Positions 48,999-58,235 of a DNA stretch of 64,000 nucleotides are shown one piece after another. The position numbers and the translations under genes were made by a program. Below the pieces are notes generated by a model. It did no database searches and was not told the DNA's origin. It saw nothing but the letters and a program-made list of their open reading frames with translations. This stretch comes from Arthrobacter nitroguajacolicus_D. GTDB taxonomy: Bacteria > Actinomycetota > Actinomycetes > Actinomycetales > Micrococcaceae. The stretch spans positions 124,001-188,000 of the forward strand of contig NZ_JAVDSH010000009.1 in the NCBI RefSeq assembly GCF_031455195.1, read 5' to 3'. Position 1 is the first letter of the stretch, and each line of letters starts with the position of its first letter.

Positions 48999-50690
48999 AT
49001 GTATTTGCTGCTCGCCGCCCACCCGGAAGGCGCAGCCATACAGAGGATCTCCCCCACGGGGAAACCAACTGCCGACCCACGCCTTGTCACGCGAGGCGAG
49101 TTGCCCGGCGTCGTACGTGAGCTGGAAGCCCAGCGGCCACGCTGGGTGTGGCACCGGGCCCAGGACTGGTACCCGGAACTCCTCGGTCACGGAGTCGAGC
49201 TGGAGCGCTGCCACGATCTTGCCCTGTGTGGGGCGATCCTGGCCCATTCGGAGTTCACAGCCCATACGGACTACGCCAAGCACGCCGTCAAGCTCACGCA
49301 GGACGACGACGCGGCACCTCCCCGCGTCCTGCAGCCCCCGCCCCCGCCGGCCGATCAAGGCGCACTCTTCGATGACATCATCAGCTCGACCCCGAGGGCA
49401 GGCCTGGCTGAACTCAAGGAAGAGTTCACGGCCCAACAGCACGCCGTCGCCCAGGTGTCCACGGACCAGCAGCAGAGGCAGCGCCTCCAACTGCTGCTCG
49501 CCGCTGAGTCAGCCTGCGCAATCATCGCCGTCGAGATGCAACACGCCGGTGTCCCCTGGCGGGAGGAACTCCATCAGCAAATTCTCGCGGATGTCCTCGG
49601 TCCACGGCCCCAACCAGGACACCGGCCACCAGCACTTGAGGCCCTGTGCGCCGAGCTCCGGAGCATCCTGAACTCCCCCGGTTTGAACCCCGACTCCCCG
49701 CAGGACCTCATGCGCGCCCTGCACCGGAACGGAATCGAAGTGAAAAGTACGCGGCAGTGGGAGCTCCAGGAGTCGAAGCACCCTGCCATCCAGCCATTGC
49801 TTGCGTACAAGAAGCTATCGCGCCTGCACACTGCCAACGGTTGGGCCTGGCTGGACGCATGGGTCAGTGACGGGCGGTTCCACCCGGAGTATGTGGTGGG
49901 CGGAGTAGTTTCCGGTCGCTGGGCTTCCCGGGGTGGCGGCGCGCTGCAAATTCCGCGCAACATCCGGGCAGCAGTCCATGCCGACCCGGGCCATAAGCTC
50001 ATCGTCGCTGACGCGTCCCAACTGGAACCCCGCGTCCTGGTGGCATTGGCCCAGGACACCAAGATGGCGGAAGCGGCGCGGGACAAGGACCTCTACGCAG
50101 GCATCGCGGCGCAGGGCTTTGGCGGTGATCGAGCCAAAGCGAAGGTTGCCCTCCTGGGGGCGATTTACGGCGCTACCACCGGCGAGTCGGGCCGGCTCAT
50201 GCCTCAGCTGACGCGCACCTATCCCCGCGCGGTGGGGTTCGTGGAGCAGGCAGCCCGTGAGGGCGAAGCAGGCCGGACCGTGACCACGAGGCTGGGGCGA
50301 AGCAGCCCACCGCCGTCGGCCGGCTGGTTACGGAGCCAGCAATCCACCACCGCCGAAGAACAGCGTCGGGCGGATAACCTGGCCCGATCACGGGGCCGCT
50401 TCACCCGCAATTTCGTGGTCCAAGGCTCCGCGGCGGAATGGGCGGCCTGCTGGCTGGCGGAATTACGACGACGGCTGCGGGCTTTCCGGGCCGAAGGATC
50501 GCCCTCCGGGGAACTCGTCTTCTTCCTCCATGACGAAGTCATGGTTCACGCGCCTGACAATGCTGTGGACGACTGCATCAGGGCCATCGAAGAGGCGGCG
50601 GCAGCGGCGAAACTGCTCATGTTCGGGCAGGTGCCTGTGGAGTTCCCGGTGAGCGTCGCCGTCGTCGATTCCTACGACAAGGCGAAGTAA
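48999..50690 (+). CDS. Family A DNA polymerase without 5' nuclease domain
   Basis: About 563 residues from the ATG at 48999, which has GGAG three bases upstream; an in-frame ATG at 48990 is also possible. The polymerase motifs are present: A in VADASQLEPRVLVALAQD, B in DRAKAKVALLGAIYGATTGESG, and C in FFLHDEVMVHAP. The first 150 residues replace a normal 3'-5' exonuclease and have lost its Asp/Glu pattern (only GVELERCHDLALCGAIL remains alike). There is no 5'-3' nuclease. It is usually annotated 'bifunctional 3'-5' exonuclease/DNA polymerase' in actinobacteria. Its role, repair or translesion synthesis, is not established from sequence. Confidence 0.87.
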   Translation: MYLLLAAHPEGAAIQRISPTGKPTADPRLVTRGELPGVVRELEAQRPRWVWHRAQDWYPELLGHGVELERCHDLALCGAILAHSEFTAHTDYAKHAVKLTQDDDAAPPRVLQPPPPPADQGALFDDIISSTPRAGLAELKEEFTAQQHAVAQVSTDQQQRQRLQLLLAAESACAIIAVEMQHAGVPWREELHQQILADVLGPRPQPGHRPPALEALCAELRSILNSPGLNPDSPQDLMRALHRNGIEVKSTRQWELQESKHPAIQPLLAYKKLSRLHTANGWAWLDAWVSDGRFHPEYVVGGVVSGRWASRGGGALQIPRNIRAAVHADPGHKLIVADASQLEPRVLVALAQDTKMAEAARDKDLYAGIAAQGFGGDRAKAKVALLGAIYGATTGESGRLMPQLTRTYPRAVGFVEQAAREGEAGRTVTTRLGRSSPPPSAGWLRSQQSTTAEEQRRADNLARSRGRFTRNFVVQGSAAEWAACWLAELRRRLRAFRAEGSPSGELVFFLHDEVMVHAPDNAVDDCIRAIEEAAAAAKLLMFGQVPVEFPVSVAVVDSYDKAK

Positions 50691-50849
50691 CAGGAACCGG
50701 CCCGGGTATCCAGTCACATCTCGCCATATGAGCCGCCATGACGAGTACCGAAAAGTAACTTTGGATATTCCGCCGTTCTGGATACTTTCACTGTGTGGAC
50801 AGGTTCGCCCTTCCACATTCGCGTGCAAGGAAGCATCAGGGGGAAAGCG

Positions 50850-51050
50850 ATGGCTGGCAGGTTTGAGATTCTCAAAGGCACCGACGAAACATACCGCTTC
50901 CGGCTCACGGCGGCCGACGGAACCGTCGTGGCCGAATCACCAACGTTCACTCACCTGGAGGGCGTCGTTGCCGGCATCAACGCCGTCCGTGAGAACGCCG
51001 CCACCGGCCTGATCGTGGACCGTTCGACGGCGGCCCGCACGGCCGCCTGA
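50850..51050 (+). CDS. DUF1508 (YegP-like) protein
   Basis: 66 residues from the ATG at 50850, which follows a run of G (AGGGGGAAAGCG). MAGRFEILKGTDETYRFRL followed by AADGTVVAESPTF and VVAGINAVRENA is the DUF1508 beta-beta-alpha repeat, here as one copy. The function is unknown. It stands between the polymerase and NUDIX genes; the 159-bp gap before it shows no other feature. Confidence 0.82.
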   Translation: MAGRFEILKGTDETYRFRLTAADGTVVAESPTFTHLEGVVAGINAVRENAATGLIVDRSTAARTAA

Positions 51051-51073
51051 ACGGCACCTCGGGCGTCGCAGCC

Positions 51074-51751
51074 CTAGAGATCGATGTCGTGGAGCTTGTT
51101 CTGGTCCCAGGGAACGGTCCAGCCCAGTTCGTCGAAAAGGCCGCTGAGGACCATTCCGGTAAAGCCCCACACCACCACGCCGTTAACGGTGAAGCCCGGG
51201 CTGGTATACGTGCGCCCGAACCGCGAAATGGTGGCGCTTACACGGTTGACCGGGTCAAGCAGGTCCCGGACGGGAACCCTGAAAACCTGGGCCGATTCGC
51301 CATAGTCCACCACGCGAACCGGTGATGGCGCATCCCACCAGGCCAGCACTGGCGTGACCCGGAAGTTACTGCGGATAAGGCCCAGCTCGGGCATGACGCC
51401 GAGAACCCGGACGCCACTGGCGTCCAAGCCGGTTTCTTCCACTGCTTCCCGGAGCGCCGCGGCCACAACCGATTCGTCCTCCGGGTCAACGCTGCCACCC
51501 GGAAACGCCACCTGCCCCGGATGGTCGTCAAGGGTATGCGCCCGTTCCAGCAGGAGGACGTCAAGGTCTGCCGGGGCGATGGGACGCCCGGATTCCGCGG
51601 GCACGTTGTCCAGCACGCCGAACAACATCAGGACGGCGGCGGCCCGGTTTGTCTCCTCAAGGACGGGCAGCTGGGCCCAAAGGCTTGAGTGCTGTTGTTC
51701 GCCGGACTCGTAGCGGGCAACGAGTGCGGACAACTCCTCAAGCGCGGTCAC
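51074..51751 (-). CDS. NUDIX hydrolase, CoA pyrophosphatase-like (Rv3672c-like)
   Basis: 225 residues. The NUDIX box is in the middle: FPGGSVDPEDESVVAAALRE then AVEETGL. The REAVEE Glu residues bind the catalytic Mg. The upstream LLLERAHTLDDHPGQVAFPG is the CoA-pyrophosphatase-type lead-in. It probably splits CoA-like dinucleotides. It overlaps nth by four bases (ATGA). The same nth-nudix order is known from M. tuberculosis. Confidence 0.87.
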   Translation of the reverse strand: MTALEELSALVARYESGEQQHSSLWAQLPVLEETNRAAAVLMLFGVLDNVPAESGRPIAPADLDVLLLERAHTLDDHPGQVAFPGGSVDPEDESVVAAALREAVEETGLDASGVRVLGVMPELGLIRSNFRVTPVLAWWDAPSPVRVVDYGESAQVFRVPVRDLLDPVNRVSATISRFGRTYTSPGFTVNGVVVWGFTGMVLSGLFDELGWTVPWDQNKLHDIDL

Positions 51752-52542
51752 CCGGGCCTCCTTTGCGATTCCATGCGGATTTCCGCGGCCCGGTGGGTCT
51801 CAGCGAGCAATCGTTCCAGCAGCGCTTCATTTCCGGGCGCGAGCTCGTACTTCAACAACTTGGCTGCTTTGACGGGGTCCGTCTCGCCGTCGCCGTAGCT
51901 GGGGCAGAGACTGGCGACAGGACAGGCACCGCAGGCCGGCTTCTTGGCGTGGCAGATCCTGCGTCCGTGGAACACCACGCGGTGGGACAGCATAGTCCAG
52001 TCCCGGCGTTCAAACAGCTCGGCAACATCAAATTCGATCTTGACCGGATCATCGGAAGCAGTCCATCCGAACCGTCGTGCCAAGCGTCCAAAGTGCGTGT
52101 CGACGGTGATTCCCGGAACTCCGAAGGCATTGCCCAGCACAACGTTGGCGGTCTTCCGCCCGACTCCCGGCAGCGTCACCAGGTCTTCCAACCGGCCCGG
52201 GACCTCGCCGTCGTACTCGTCCACCAACCGGGTGCTCAGCGCCAGGACGTTGCGGGTCTTTGCCCTGAAGAAACCTGTGGGTTGAAGGATTGCTTCAAGT
52301 TCGAAAGGATCCGCTTCAGCCATGGTCCGCGCGTCCGGGTAGCGGGCAAACAGGATCTTGGTTACCTGGTTGACCAGGACGTCGGTTGTCTGGGCGGAAA
52401 GGACCGTGGCCACTACCAGTTCAAACGGGTTCCGGAAGTCCAACTCCGCATGCGCGTAAGGGTACTTGTCAGCGAGAACCCTGTTGATCTTGCGTGCCCG
52501 GCGTTTGAGAGCGAGCAGCGAACCAGCTTCGGCGATGGCCAC
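51748..52542 (-). CDS. nth: Endonuclease III
   Basis: 264 residues from a GTG at 52542. The helix-hairpin-helix LPGVGRKTANVV carries the catalytic Lys (about 130) and VDTHFGRLARR the catalytic Asp (about 148). The 4Fe-4S cluster loop is C-x6-C-x2-C-x5-C (Cys 197, 204, 207 and 213). It removes oxidised pyrimidines and cuts the abasic site. It is 11 bp after the Pro/Ala-rich membrane-protein gene and coupled to the NUDIX gene. Confidence 0.96.
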   Translation of the reverse strand: MAIAEAGSLLALKRRARKINRVLADKYPYAHAELDFRNPFELVVATVLSAQTTDVLVNQVTKILFARYPDARTMAEADPFELEAILQPTGFFRAKTRNVLALSTRLVDEYDGEVPGRLEDLVTLPGVGRKTANVVLGNAFGVPGITVDTHFGRLARRFGWTASDDPVKIEFDVAELFERRDWTMLSHRVVFHGRRICHAKKPACGACPVASLCPSYGDGETDPVKAAKLLKYELAPGNEALLERLLAETHRAAEIRMESQRRPG

Positions 52543-52553
52543 GGTGTCCTCGC

Positions 52554-53954
52554 CTAGCCGCGTTCGATGTTGCTGAGCTCCCTGAGGACCCCAACCTTGC
52601 CGTCAGTGTCCTGTACCAGGAATTCGTGGCCTCGGTCCTCAAGTGCGAGGACCCAGCCGCCGGGTTCTATGGTGAAGGAAGGAGCGCCGGAGTGTTCGTC
52701 GTACGCCGTGCGTGGCTGGGCGACCGCGAACCAGAAGGCCTCGTACGCGGGGGAATCGGATTCCTCGGGACGACTTGCTGGGTCCACCGTGGCGCCGATG
52801 GAGTCGCTGACCCGGCGGGTGTCACCGGAAACGATAGGCGTAGCCATGGTGGCAGCCCACGGCTGCTGCGCGGCCGGCTGCTGCGCGGCGGCCTGGGCGT
52901 TGGCGGCCGGCTGCCCGGCAGCGGGCTGGGTCGCGTGCTGGGTGGTGGCGGGCTCCGGAGCGGACGCCTGGGCTTTGTCCACTTCACTGGACGCGGCAGA
53001 CCCGTTCCTCGTGGCTTCTTGAGCCGCAGGTGTTGCGGGCGCCGCGGTGGCACCGGACGGAGCAGGCGCGGTCCCAGGCGTGCCGTCGGCTGAATGAACG
53101 ACGGCGGGCGCCGCGGTGGCGGGCGCCGCGGCGACCTGCGCCGGGTTGGCCTCCGCCGCGGTGGCCTGCGCTGCCTTGGCCTCTGCCGGGGCAGCCGGAG
53201 CGAACGGGCTGGAACCTGCGGCGGCGCCGGGGGCGCCGGATGAAACTACGGGACTGGGAGCCTGGTATCCGGGCGCCGAACCTTGGAAGCCAGGAGTAGA
53301 CGAAGTTGCAGCCGGTTTGGGAGCTTTGGGCGCCTTGGGAGCGGCAGGTTTACGGCTAGGCACAACTGCTTCGCGGGCAACAATATGCGCCGGCGTTTCA
53401 GCGCGACCCTTGAAATCGGCAGACAGCCACGGAAGATGCGGGCCAAGTACCGTCGCAGCCAGCAGGCCCACCGAACCGATCAGGCCCAGCAGCACGCTGC
53501 CGTTGAAGGAGTTGGCGATGGTCAGGAAGAAGAGGGGGAAGGCGAAGGAGGCCGTGACCGACGCGAACTGGTCAACGGACAGGGAGCCGACACGCACTAT
53601 GGTCTTTGGCTGCAGCCTGCGGGCGACGAACAGCGCCGTCACCACCACCGGCAGGATGATGCCCAGCAGCAGGAAGAACAGGTTTCCAAGGTTCCACAAG
53701 TTGTAGCGCTCTCCGAACATAGGCAGGAGGGACGCAACGAACATCAGGAGGGTGGAGCCGAAGACGGAGAGGTCCCGGATGGTGAAGGGGCCGGCCACAG
53801 CTTCGTAGGTGGCTGGTGCTGCGGACGAGTCCTTCGTGGTACCGCTGTGGGCCTTGCTGGCGGCGGCGTTGCCACCTGCAGGGGTGGCCGTTCCAGCCGT
53901 GGTGTCCGGTCCCGTCGGTTGTGAGTCGTGCGGGCCTGGGCTCAGCTGGTTCAT
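52554..53954 (-). CDS. Membrane protein with long Pro/Ala-rich linker and small C-terminal domain
   Basis: 466 residues. Residues about 1-45 are a polar leader. Four membrane segments lie between about 55 and 170 (DLSVFGSTLLMFVASLLPMF, LFFLLLGIILPVVVTALFVA, a Phe-rich segment, LLGLIGSVGLLAATVLGP). A cytoplasmic or periplasmic linker of about 200 residues consists mostly of Ala, Pro, Thr and Gln, with KAPKAPKP repeats. The last 70 residues look folded (PSFTIEPGGWVLALEDRGHE, then FLVQDTDGKVGVLREL). The ATG follows AAGGAG. It heads an operon with nth and the NUDIX gene. No family that I can name. Confidence 0.72.
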   Translation of the reverse strand: MNQLSPGPHDSQPTGPDTTAGTATPAGGNAAASKAHSGTTKDSSAAPATYEAVAGPFTIRDLSVFGSTLLMFVASLLPMFGERYNLWNLGNLFFLLLGIILPVVVTALFVARRLQPKTIVRVGSLSVDQFASVTASFAFPLFFLTIANSFNGSVLLGLIGSVGLLAATVLGPHLPWLSADFKGRAETPAHIVAREAVVPSRKPAAPKAPKAPKPAATSSTPGFQGSAPGYQAPSPVVSSGAPGAAAGSSPFAPAAPAEAKAAQATAAEANPAQVAAAPATAAPAVVHSADGTPGTAPAPSGATAAPATPAAQEATRNGSAASSEVDKAQASAPEPATTQHATQPAAGQPAANAQAAAQQPAAQQPWAATMATPIVSGDTRRVSDSIGATVDPASRPEESDSPAYEAFWFAVAQPRTAYDEHSGAPSFTIEPGGWVLALEDRGHEFLVQDTDGKVGVLRELSNIERG

Positions 53955-54427
53955 CTATTTCTCCTTCGTACGGCGGTGCCTTGGACAGTCCGGCCCGGTC
54001 CTCCCCGCAGGATTCTGCGGGGAAACCGGACACGCCAGAAGATGCGTCCCAAGGCCTCTTCAGCCTATGCCACCCCACTGACAGGGTTCCAGCAGAAAAC
54101 GGTCATACGGCTTCGCCCACAGCAAACTCCAAGGTCCCTTACAGTAATCGCTACCCGACTTCCGCCCCGACAGCGAGGGCCCGGCTCCGCCGTCGTCGTC
54201 ATGTAAACGGTTCCTCATGACCCCGGCCGCCATTCGGCGCTAAATTTACGCCGCTCACGGCCACGTTTGTGACCACGCACACGTAGGACCTTCCAAAGCG
54301 ATAGTGTTGTTGGCGGACAGCACTCTGCGGACCTTCCACGGGACCTGCACGACGCCGGAACGCGGCTCGGGCGCGGACCCCCGGAAAGGCTCCGCGAAGC
54401 AAAGATCGATGAATAATGAGGTTCACC
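53955..54427. other. 473-bp divergent gap upstream of acs
   Basis: Between the membrane-protein gene and acs. It contains TGTGACCACGCACACG at 54268-54283, which matches the left half of a CRP/GlxR site well and the right half poorly. I see no credible gene. The stretch 53985-54080 has GC-rich short repeats (CGGGGAAACCGG) without a clean terminator. Confidence 0.35.
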
Positions 54428-56431
54428 ATGTCCCAGGACACCACCGGATCCACACACGTCGAGGCCCTTGAAAACCTCCTGCACGAGAACCGCAAGTTCG
54501 GGCCGTCGGCGGAGTTCGCGGCCAACGCCGTCACCAGCGCTGACGCCTATGCAGAGGCTGAGGCGGACCGCCCCGCGTTCTGGGCCAAGCAGGCCCGCGA
54601 GCTGCTGACTTGGGACAAGGACTTCAATGAAGCCCTTGACTGGTCCAACCCGCCGTTTGCCAAGTGGTTCGTCGGCGGCGAGATCAACGCCGCCTACAAC
54701 GCGCTGGACCGGCACGTGGAAAACGGCCTGGGCGACCGCGTTGCCATCTACTTTGAAGGCGAACCCGGCGACACCCGCACCTACACGTACGCGGAGCTGA
54801 CCGAAGAGGTCAAGAAGGCCGCCAATGCGTTCGAAGCCCTCGGTGTTGCCAAGGGTGACCGCGTGGCCGTGTACCTGCCCATGATCCCCGAGGCCGTCAT
54901 CACGCTGCTTGCCTGCGCCCGGATCGGGGCCGTGCACTCGGTGGTCTTCGGTGGTTTCTCCGCTGATGCCCTGCGTTCCAGGATCGAGGACGCCGAAGCC
55001 AAGCTCGTGGTCACCGCCGATGGCACCTACCGCCGCGGTAAGCCCTCACCGCTCAAGCCAGCCGTGGACGAAGCCCTCTCCAAAGAGGGCCACACCGTTC
55101 AGAACGTCGTCGTGGTGAAGCGCAACGGCGAGGACGTCAACTGGGTGGAAGGCCGCGACCTCTGGTGGTCCGAGACGGTTGATAAAGCCGAAACCGAGCA
55201 CACCGCCGTCGGACATGATTCCGAGCACCCGCTGTTCATCCTCTACACCTCCGGTACCACGGGCAAACCCAAGGGCATCCTGCACACCACCGGCGGCTAC
55301 CTCACCCAGGGCGCCTACACGCACAAAGCCGTGTTCGACCTCCACCCGGAAACGGACGTGTACTGGTGCACCGCCGACGTCGGATGGGTCACCGGCCACT
55401 CCTACGTCACCTACGCACCGCTCATCAACGGCGCCACCCAGGTCATGTACGAAGGCACCCCCGACTCCCCGCACCAGGGCCGCTGGTGGGAAATCGTGGA
55501 GAAGTATAAGGTCTCCATCCTCTACACCGCCCCCACCGCGATCAGGACGTTCATGAAGTGGGGCCGGGACATCCCGGACAAGTACGACCTCTCCTCCATC
55601 CGCGTCCTCGGCTCCGTGGGTGAATCCATCAACCCCGAAGCGTGGATGTGGTACCGGGACGTCATCGGCGGCAACGCCGGCAAGAACGGCGAGAAGAAGG
55701 AACACCCGGCCCCGATCGTGGACACCTGGTGGCAGACCGAAACCGGCGCGCAAATGATCGCCCCGCTGCCCGGCGTGACGGCCACCAAGCCCGGCTCCGC
55801 GCAGGTGCCGCTGCCGGGCATCGCCGTGGACGTGGTGGACGAAAACGGCCAATCCGTGGCCAACGGCGAAGGCGGCTACCTGGTGGTTCGCGAACCGTGG
55901 CCCTCCATGCTGCGCGGCATTTGGGGCGACCCCGAGCGGTTCAAGGACACCTACTGGTCCCGGTTCGAGGCCATGTACTTCGCCGGCGACGGCGCCAAGA
56001 AAGACGAAGACGGCGACGTCTGGCTCCTGGGCCGCGTGGACGACGTCATGAACGTCTCAGGCCACCGCCTCTCCACCACCGAAATCGAGTCCGCCCTCGT
56101 CAGCCACCCGTCTGTCGCCGAAGCAGCCGTCGTTGGCGCCGCGGACGAGACCACCGGACAGGCCGTCGTCGCGTTCGTCATCCTCCGCGGTGACGCCGTG
56201 AACAACGGCGACGAAACCGTCCTGGAACTGCGCAACCACGTGGGCAAGGAAATCGGCCCGATCGCCAAGCCCAAGCAGCTGCTCATCGTTCCCGAACTGC
56301 CCAAGACACGCTCAGGCAAGATCGTCCGCCGTCTTCTCAAGGACATCGCCGAGGGCCGCGACACCGGCGACGCCACCACCCTGGCGGACCCGGGCATCAT
56401 GACCCAGATCGCCGACTCGCTCCGCAAGTAG
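54428..56431 (+). CDS. acs: Acetyl-CoA synthetase (AMP-forming)
   Basis: 667 residues. Core motifs: the phosphate loop YTSGTTGKPKGILHTTGGY, TWWQTETGAQMIAPLPG (A5), GYLVVREPWPSMLRGIWGD, LLGRVDDVMNVSGHRLSTTE (A8), and the C-terminal catalytic/acetylation Lys in TRSGKIVRRLL. The ATG at 54428 follows GAGG. It activates acetate to acetyl-CoA. The Lys is the standard target of protein acetyltransferases and deacetylases, and an AcuC-type deacetylase is encoded at 26007-27233. A strong terminator follows. Confidence 0.96.
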   Translation: MSQDTTGSTHVEALENLLHENRKFGPSAEFAANAVTSADAYAEAEADRPAFWAKQARELLTWDKDFNEALDWSNPPFAKWFVGGEINAAYNALDRHVENGLGDRVAIYFEGEPGDTRTYTYAELTEEVKKAANAFEALGVAKGDRVAVYLPMIPEAVITLLACARIGAVHSVVFGGFSADALRSRIEDAEAKLVVTADGTYRRGKPSPLKPAVDEALSKEGHTVQNVVVVKRNGEDVNWVEGRDLWWSETVDKAETEHTAVGHDSEHPLFILYTSGTTGKPKGILHTTGGYLTQGAYTHKAVFDLHPETDVYWCTADVGWVTGHSYVTYAPLINGATQVMYEGTPDSPHQGRWWEIVEKYKVSILYTAPTAIRTFMKWGRDIPDKYDLSSIRVLGSVGESINPEAWMWYRDVIGGNAGKNGEKKEHPAPIVDTWWQTETGAQMIAPLPGVTATKPGSAQVPLPGIAVDVVDENGQSVANGEGGYLVVREPWPSMLRGIWGDPERFKDTYWSRFEAMYFAGDGAKKDEDGDVWLLGRVDDVMNVSGHRLSTTEIESALVSHPSVAEAAVVGAADETTGQAVVAFVILRGDAVNNGDETVLELRNHVGKEIGPIAKPKQLLIVPELPKTRSGKIVRRLLKDIAEGRDTGDATTLADPGIMTQIADSLRK

Positions 56432-56451
56432 CGTTTCCCGGCCCGGATTAT

Positions 56452-56491
56452 CGACGGCGCCGCTCGCCTCCCGTGGTGAGCGGCGCCGTCG
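56452..56491 (+). terminator. Terminator hairpin after acs
   Basis: A perfect 14-bp stem (56452-56465 with 56478-56491) and a 12-base loop, about 20 bp after the acs stop codon. Confidence 0.8.
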
Positions 56492-56597
56492 TGCGTTCCT
56501 GCTGCGGTGGGGTGCCTTACCGCCGTCGGGGAGTCCTGCGTCCTAGACTGGAGCCAGACTCAGCCACACGTTTGACGAGGTTCCCAGAAAGGCCCTG

Positions 56598-57395
56598 ATG
56601 CTTCAGGCAGCACGCCACTCCGCCATCATCGACGCCGTCCAGCGCGAACGCGTCGTACGGGTTTCGGACCTCGCCCAACTCCTTGGCGTCTCCCCCATGA
56701 CCGTGCGGCGCGACATCGAAGCCTTGGAGGAATCCGGCCGGGTGGAGCGCATCCACGGCGGCGCCAAACTGCCCGGCGATGCGAGCACGCACGAGCCCGG
56801 ATTTGAGCTCAAGTCCACGCAGCTGACCGCCGAGAAGCACGCAATTGCCGTTGAAGCCGCCTCGATGGTCCAGGAGGGTATGGCGATTGGGCTCGGTGCC
56901 GGCACCACCACCTGGGCACTGGCGAAGGAACTCGTCAACGGTCCACGCATCACGGTGGTGACCAACTCTGTCCGGATCGCCGACCTTTTTCATCACGGCG
57001 CTTCCTCCGGTCCTGCCCGGTTCGGTTCCACCGTCATCCTGATCGGCGGCGAGCGCACGCCGTCGGACGCCTTGGTTGGACCCATTGCCACCGCATCCTT
57101 GAAGCAACTCCACCTGGACGTCCTGTTCCTGGGCGTCCACGGCATGGACGCCCATGCAGGCTTCACCACCCCCAATCTGCTCGAAGCCGAGACCAACCGC
57201 GCCTTCATGGCCTCCGCGCGAAGCACTGTTGTGCTGGCCGACCACAGCAAGTGGGGCGTAGTGGGCATTGCTTCGATCGCCCAGTTGGAAGAGGCCGACG
57301 AACTCATCACGGACTCGTTGCTGGGTGAGGACGCCCGGCGGGTGCTGGAAGAGAACGTGGCGAAGCTTCGGATTGCGGACTCCCAACACAGCTAG
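56598..57395 (+). CDS. DeoR-family transcriptional regulator
   Basis: 265 residues. The N-terminal helix-turn-helix is VVRVSDLAQLLGVSPMTVRRDIEALEESGRVERIHGGA, the classic DeoR signature. It is followed by the DeoR effector domain with IGLGAGTTTWALAKEL, ILIGGERTP and HGMDAHAGFTTPNLLEAETN. It normally senses a phosphorylated sugar. AAAGG precedes the start. No sugar operon adjoins it: acs lies upstream and an ABC exporter-like pair downstream, so its targets are unclear. Confidence 0.88.
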   Translation: MLQAARHSAIIDAVQRERVVRVSDLAQLLGVSPMTVRRDIEALEESGRVERIHGGAKLPGDASTHEPGFELKSTQLTAEKHAIAVEAASMVQEGMAIGLGAGTTTWALAKELVNGPRITVVTNSVRIADLFHHGASSGPARFGSTVILIGGERTPSDALVGPIATASLKQLHLDVLFLGVHGMDAHAGFTTPNLLEAETNRAFMASARSTVVLADHSKWGVVGIASIAQLEEADELITDSLLGEDARRVLEENVAKLRIADSQHS

Positions 57396-57485
57396 GCCGC
57401 TCTCATACCGCGGGTGGATGGCTGGGCCCGGAGTTCAACCGGTGGACTGACGCGCGGACATGGTCCGTTTCGGGATGCTGGTTGT

Positions 57486-58235
57486 ATGAACGCCATCCTC
57501 CACGCCCAGCAACTCACCAAGCACTATCCAGGCAGCCTCGCCCTGGACCACGTCGACTTCACTGTGAACACCGGCGAATCCATTGCGATCATTGGCCCCT
57601 CGGGTTCCGGCAAGACCACTCTGCTGCACTGCCTCGCCGGGATTTTGAGGCCCGACGCCGGATCGGTCACCTTGCACACTCCCTCGGCACCATTGCGGCT
57701 GGACACCTTGGGTGACGCTGCGCTGTGCCGTTTGCGGCGCGAGGAGTTCGGTTTCGTTTTCCAGCAAGGCATGCTCCTTCCGGAACTGACGGCCATCGAA
57801 AACGTGGCCCTGGCCTTGATGCTCAACGGTACGGACCGCACTACATCGGAAACCAGGGCCGCGGAATGGCTGGCTGCCCTGGGCCTTGGCGGGATGGAGC
57901 AGCGCCGCCTGGGTGAGCTATCCGGCGGGCAGGTCCAGCGTGTGGCGATCGCCCGCGCCCAGGTCACCGGTGCCCGGGTGGTCTTTGCGGATGAACCCAC
58001 CGGCGCCCTGGATTCAGCAACGTCCAGCGAAGTGCTGGACATACTGCTTGGCTCTGTTGCCGCCAACGGCCGCACCTTGCTGGTGGTTACGCACGATCCC
58101 AACGTCGCGGCCCGCTGTCAACGCGTCGTGGAACTGCGGGACGGTCGGATCGTGGCGGACAGCGGCGGCACCGTTGCCAGTCCCATCCAGGCTGCTCCCG
58201 CGACCACCAACTTCAAGGGTGCCTTCAATGTCTAG
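57486..58235 (+). CDS. ABC transporter ATP-binding protein (LolD/MacB type)
   Basis: 249 residues from the ATG at 57486. Walker A IGPSGSGKTTLLHCLAG, Q-loop FVFQQGMLLPELTAIENV, signature LSGGQVQRVAIARA, Walker B VVFADEPTGALD and the H-loop in VVTHDPN are all intact. Lengths and FVFQQ/ADEPTGALD are typical of the MacB/LolD subfamily that partners FtsX-type permeases. It overlaps the permease gene by 8 bp. Confidence 0.92.
   Translation: MNAILHAQQLTKHYPGSLALDHVDFTVNTGESIAIIGPSGSGKTTLLHCLAGILRPDAGSVTLHTPSAPLRLDTLGDAALCRLRREEFGFVFQQGMLLPELTAIENVALALMLNGTDRTTSETRAAEWLAALGLGGMEQRRLGELSGGQVQRVAIARAQVTGARVVFADEPTGALDSATSSEVLDILLGSVAANGRTLLVVTHDPNVAARCQRVVELRDGRIVADSGGTVASPIQAAPATTNFKGAFNV

Noticed and set aside
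52860..53330. Repetitive GC-rich stretch that could be a tandem repeat array
   Set aside because: It is the coding sequence of the Ala/Pro/Gln-rich linker of the membrane protein. The repeats are amino-acid bias, not a DNA repeat element.
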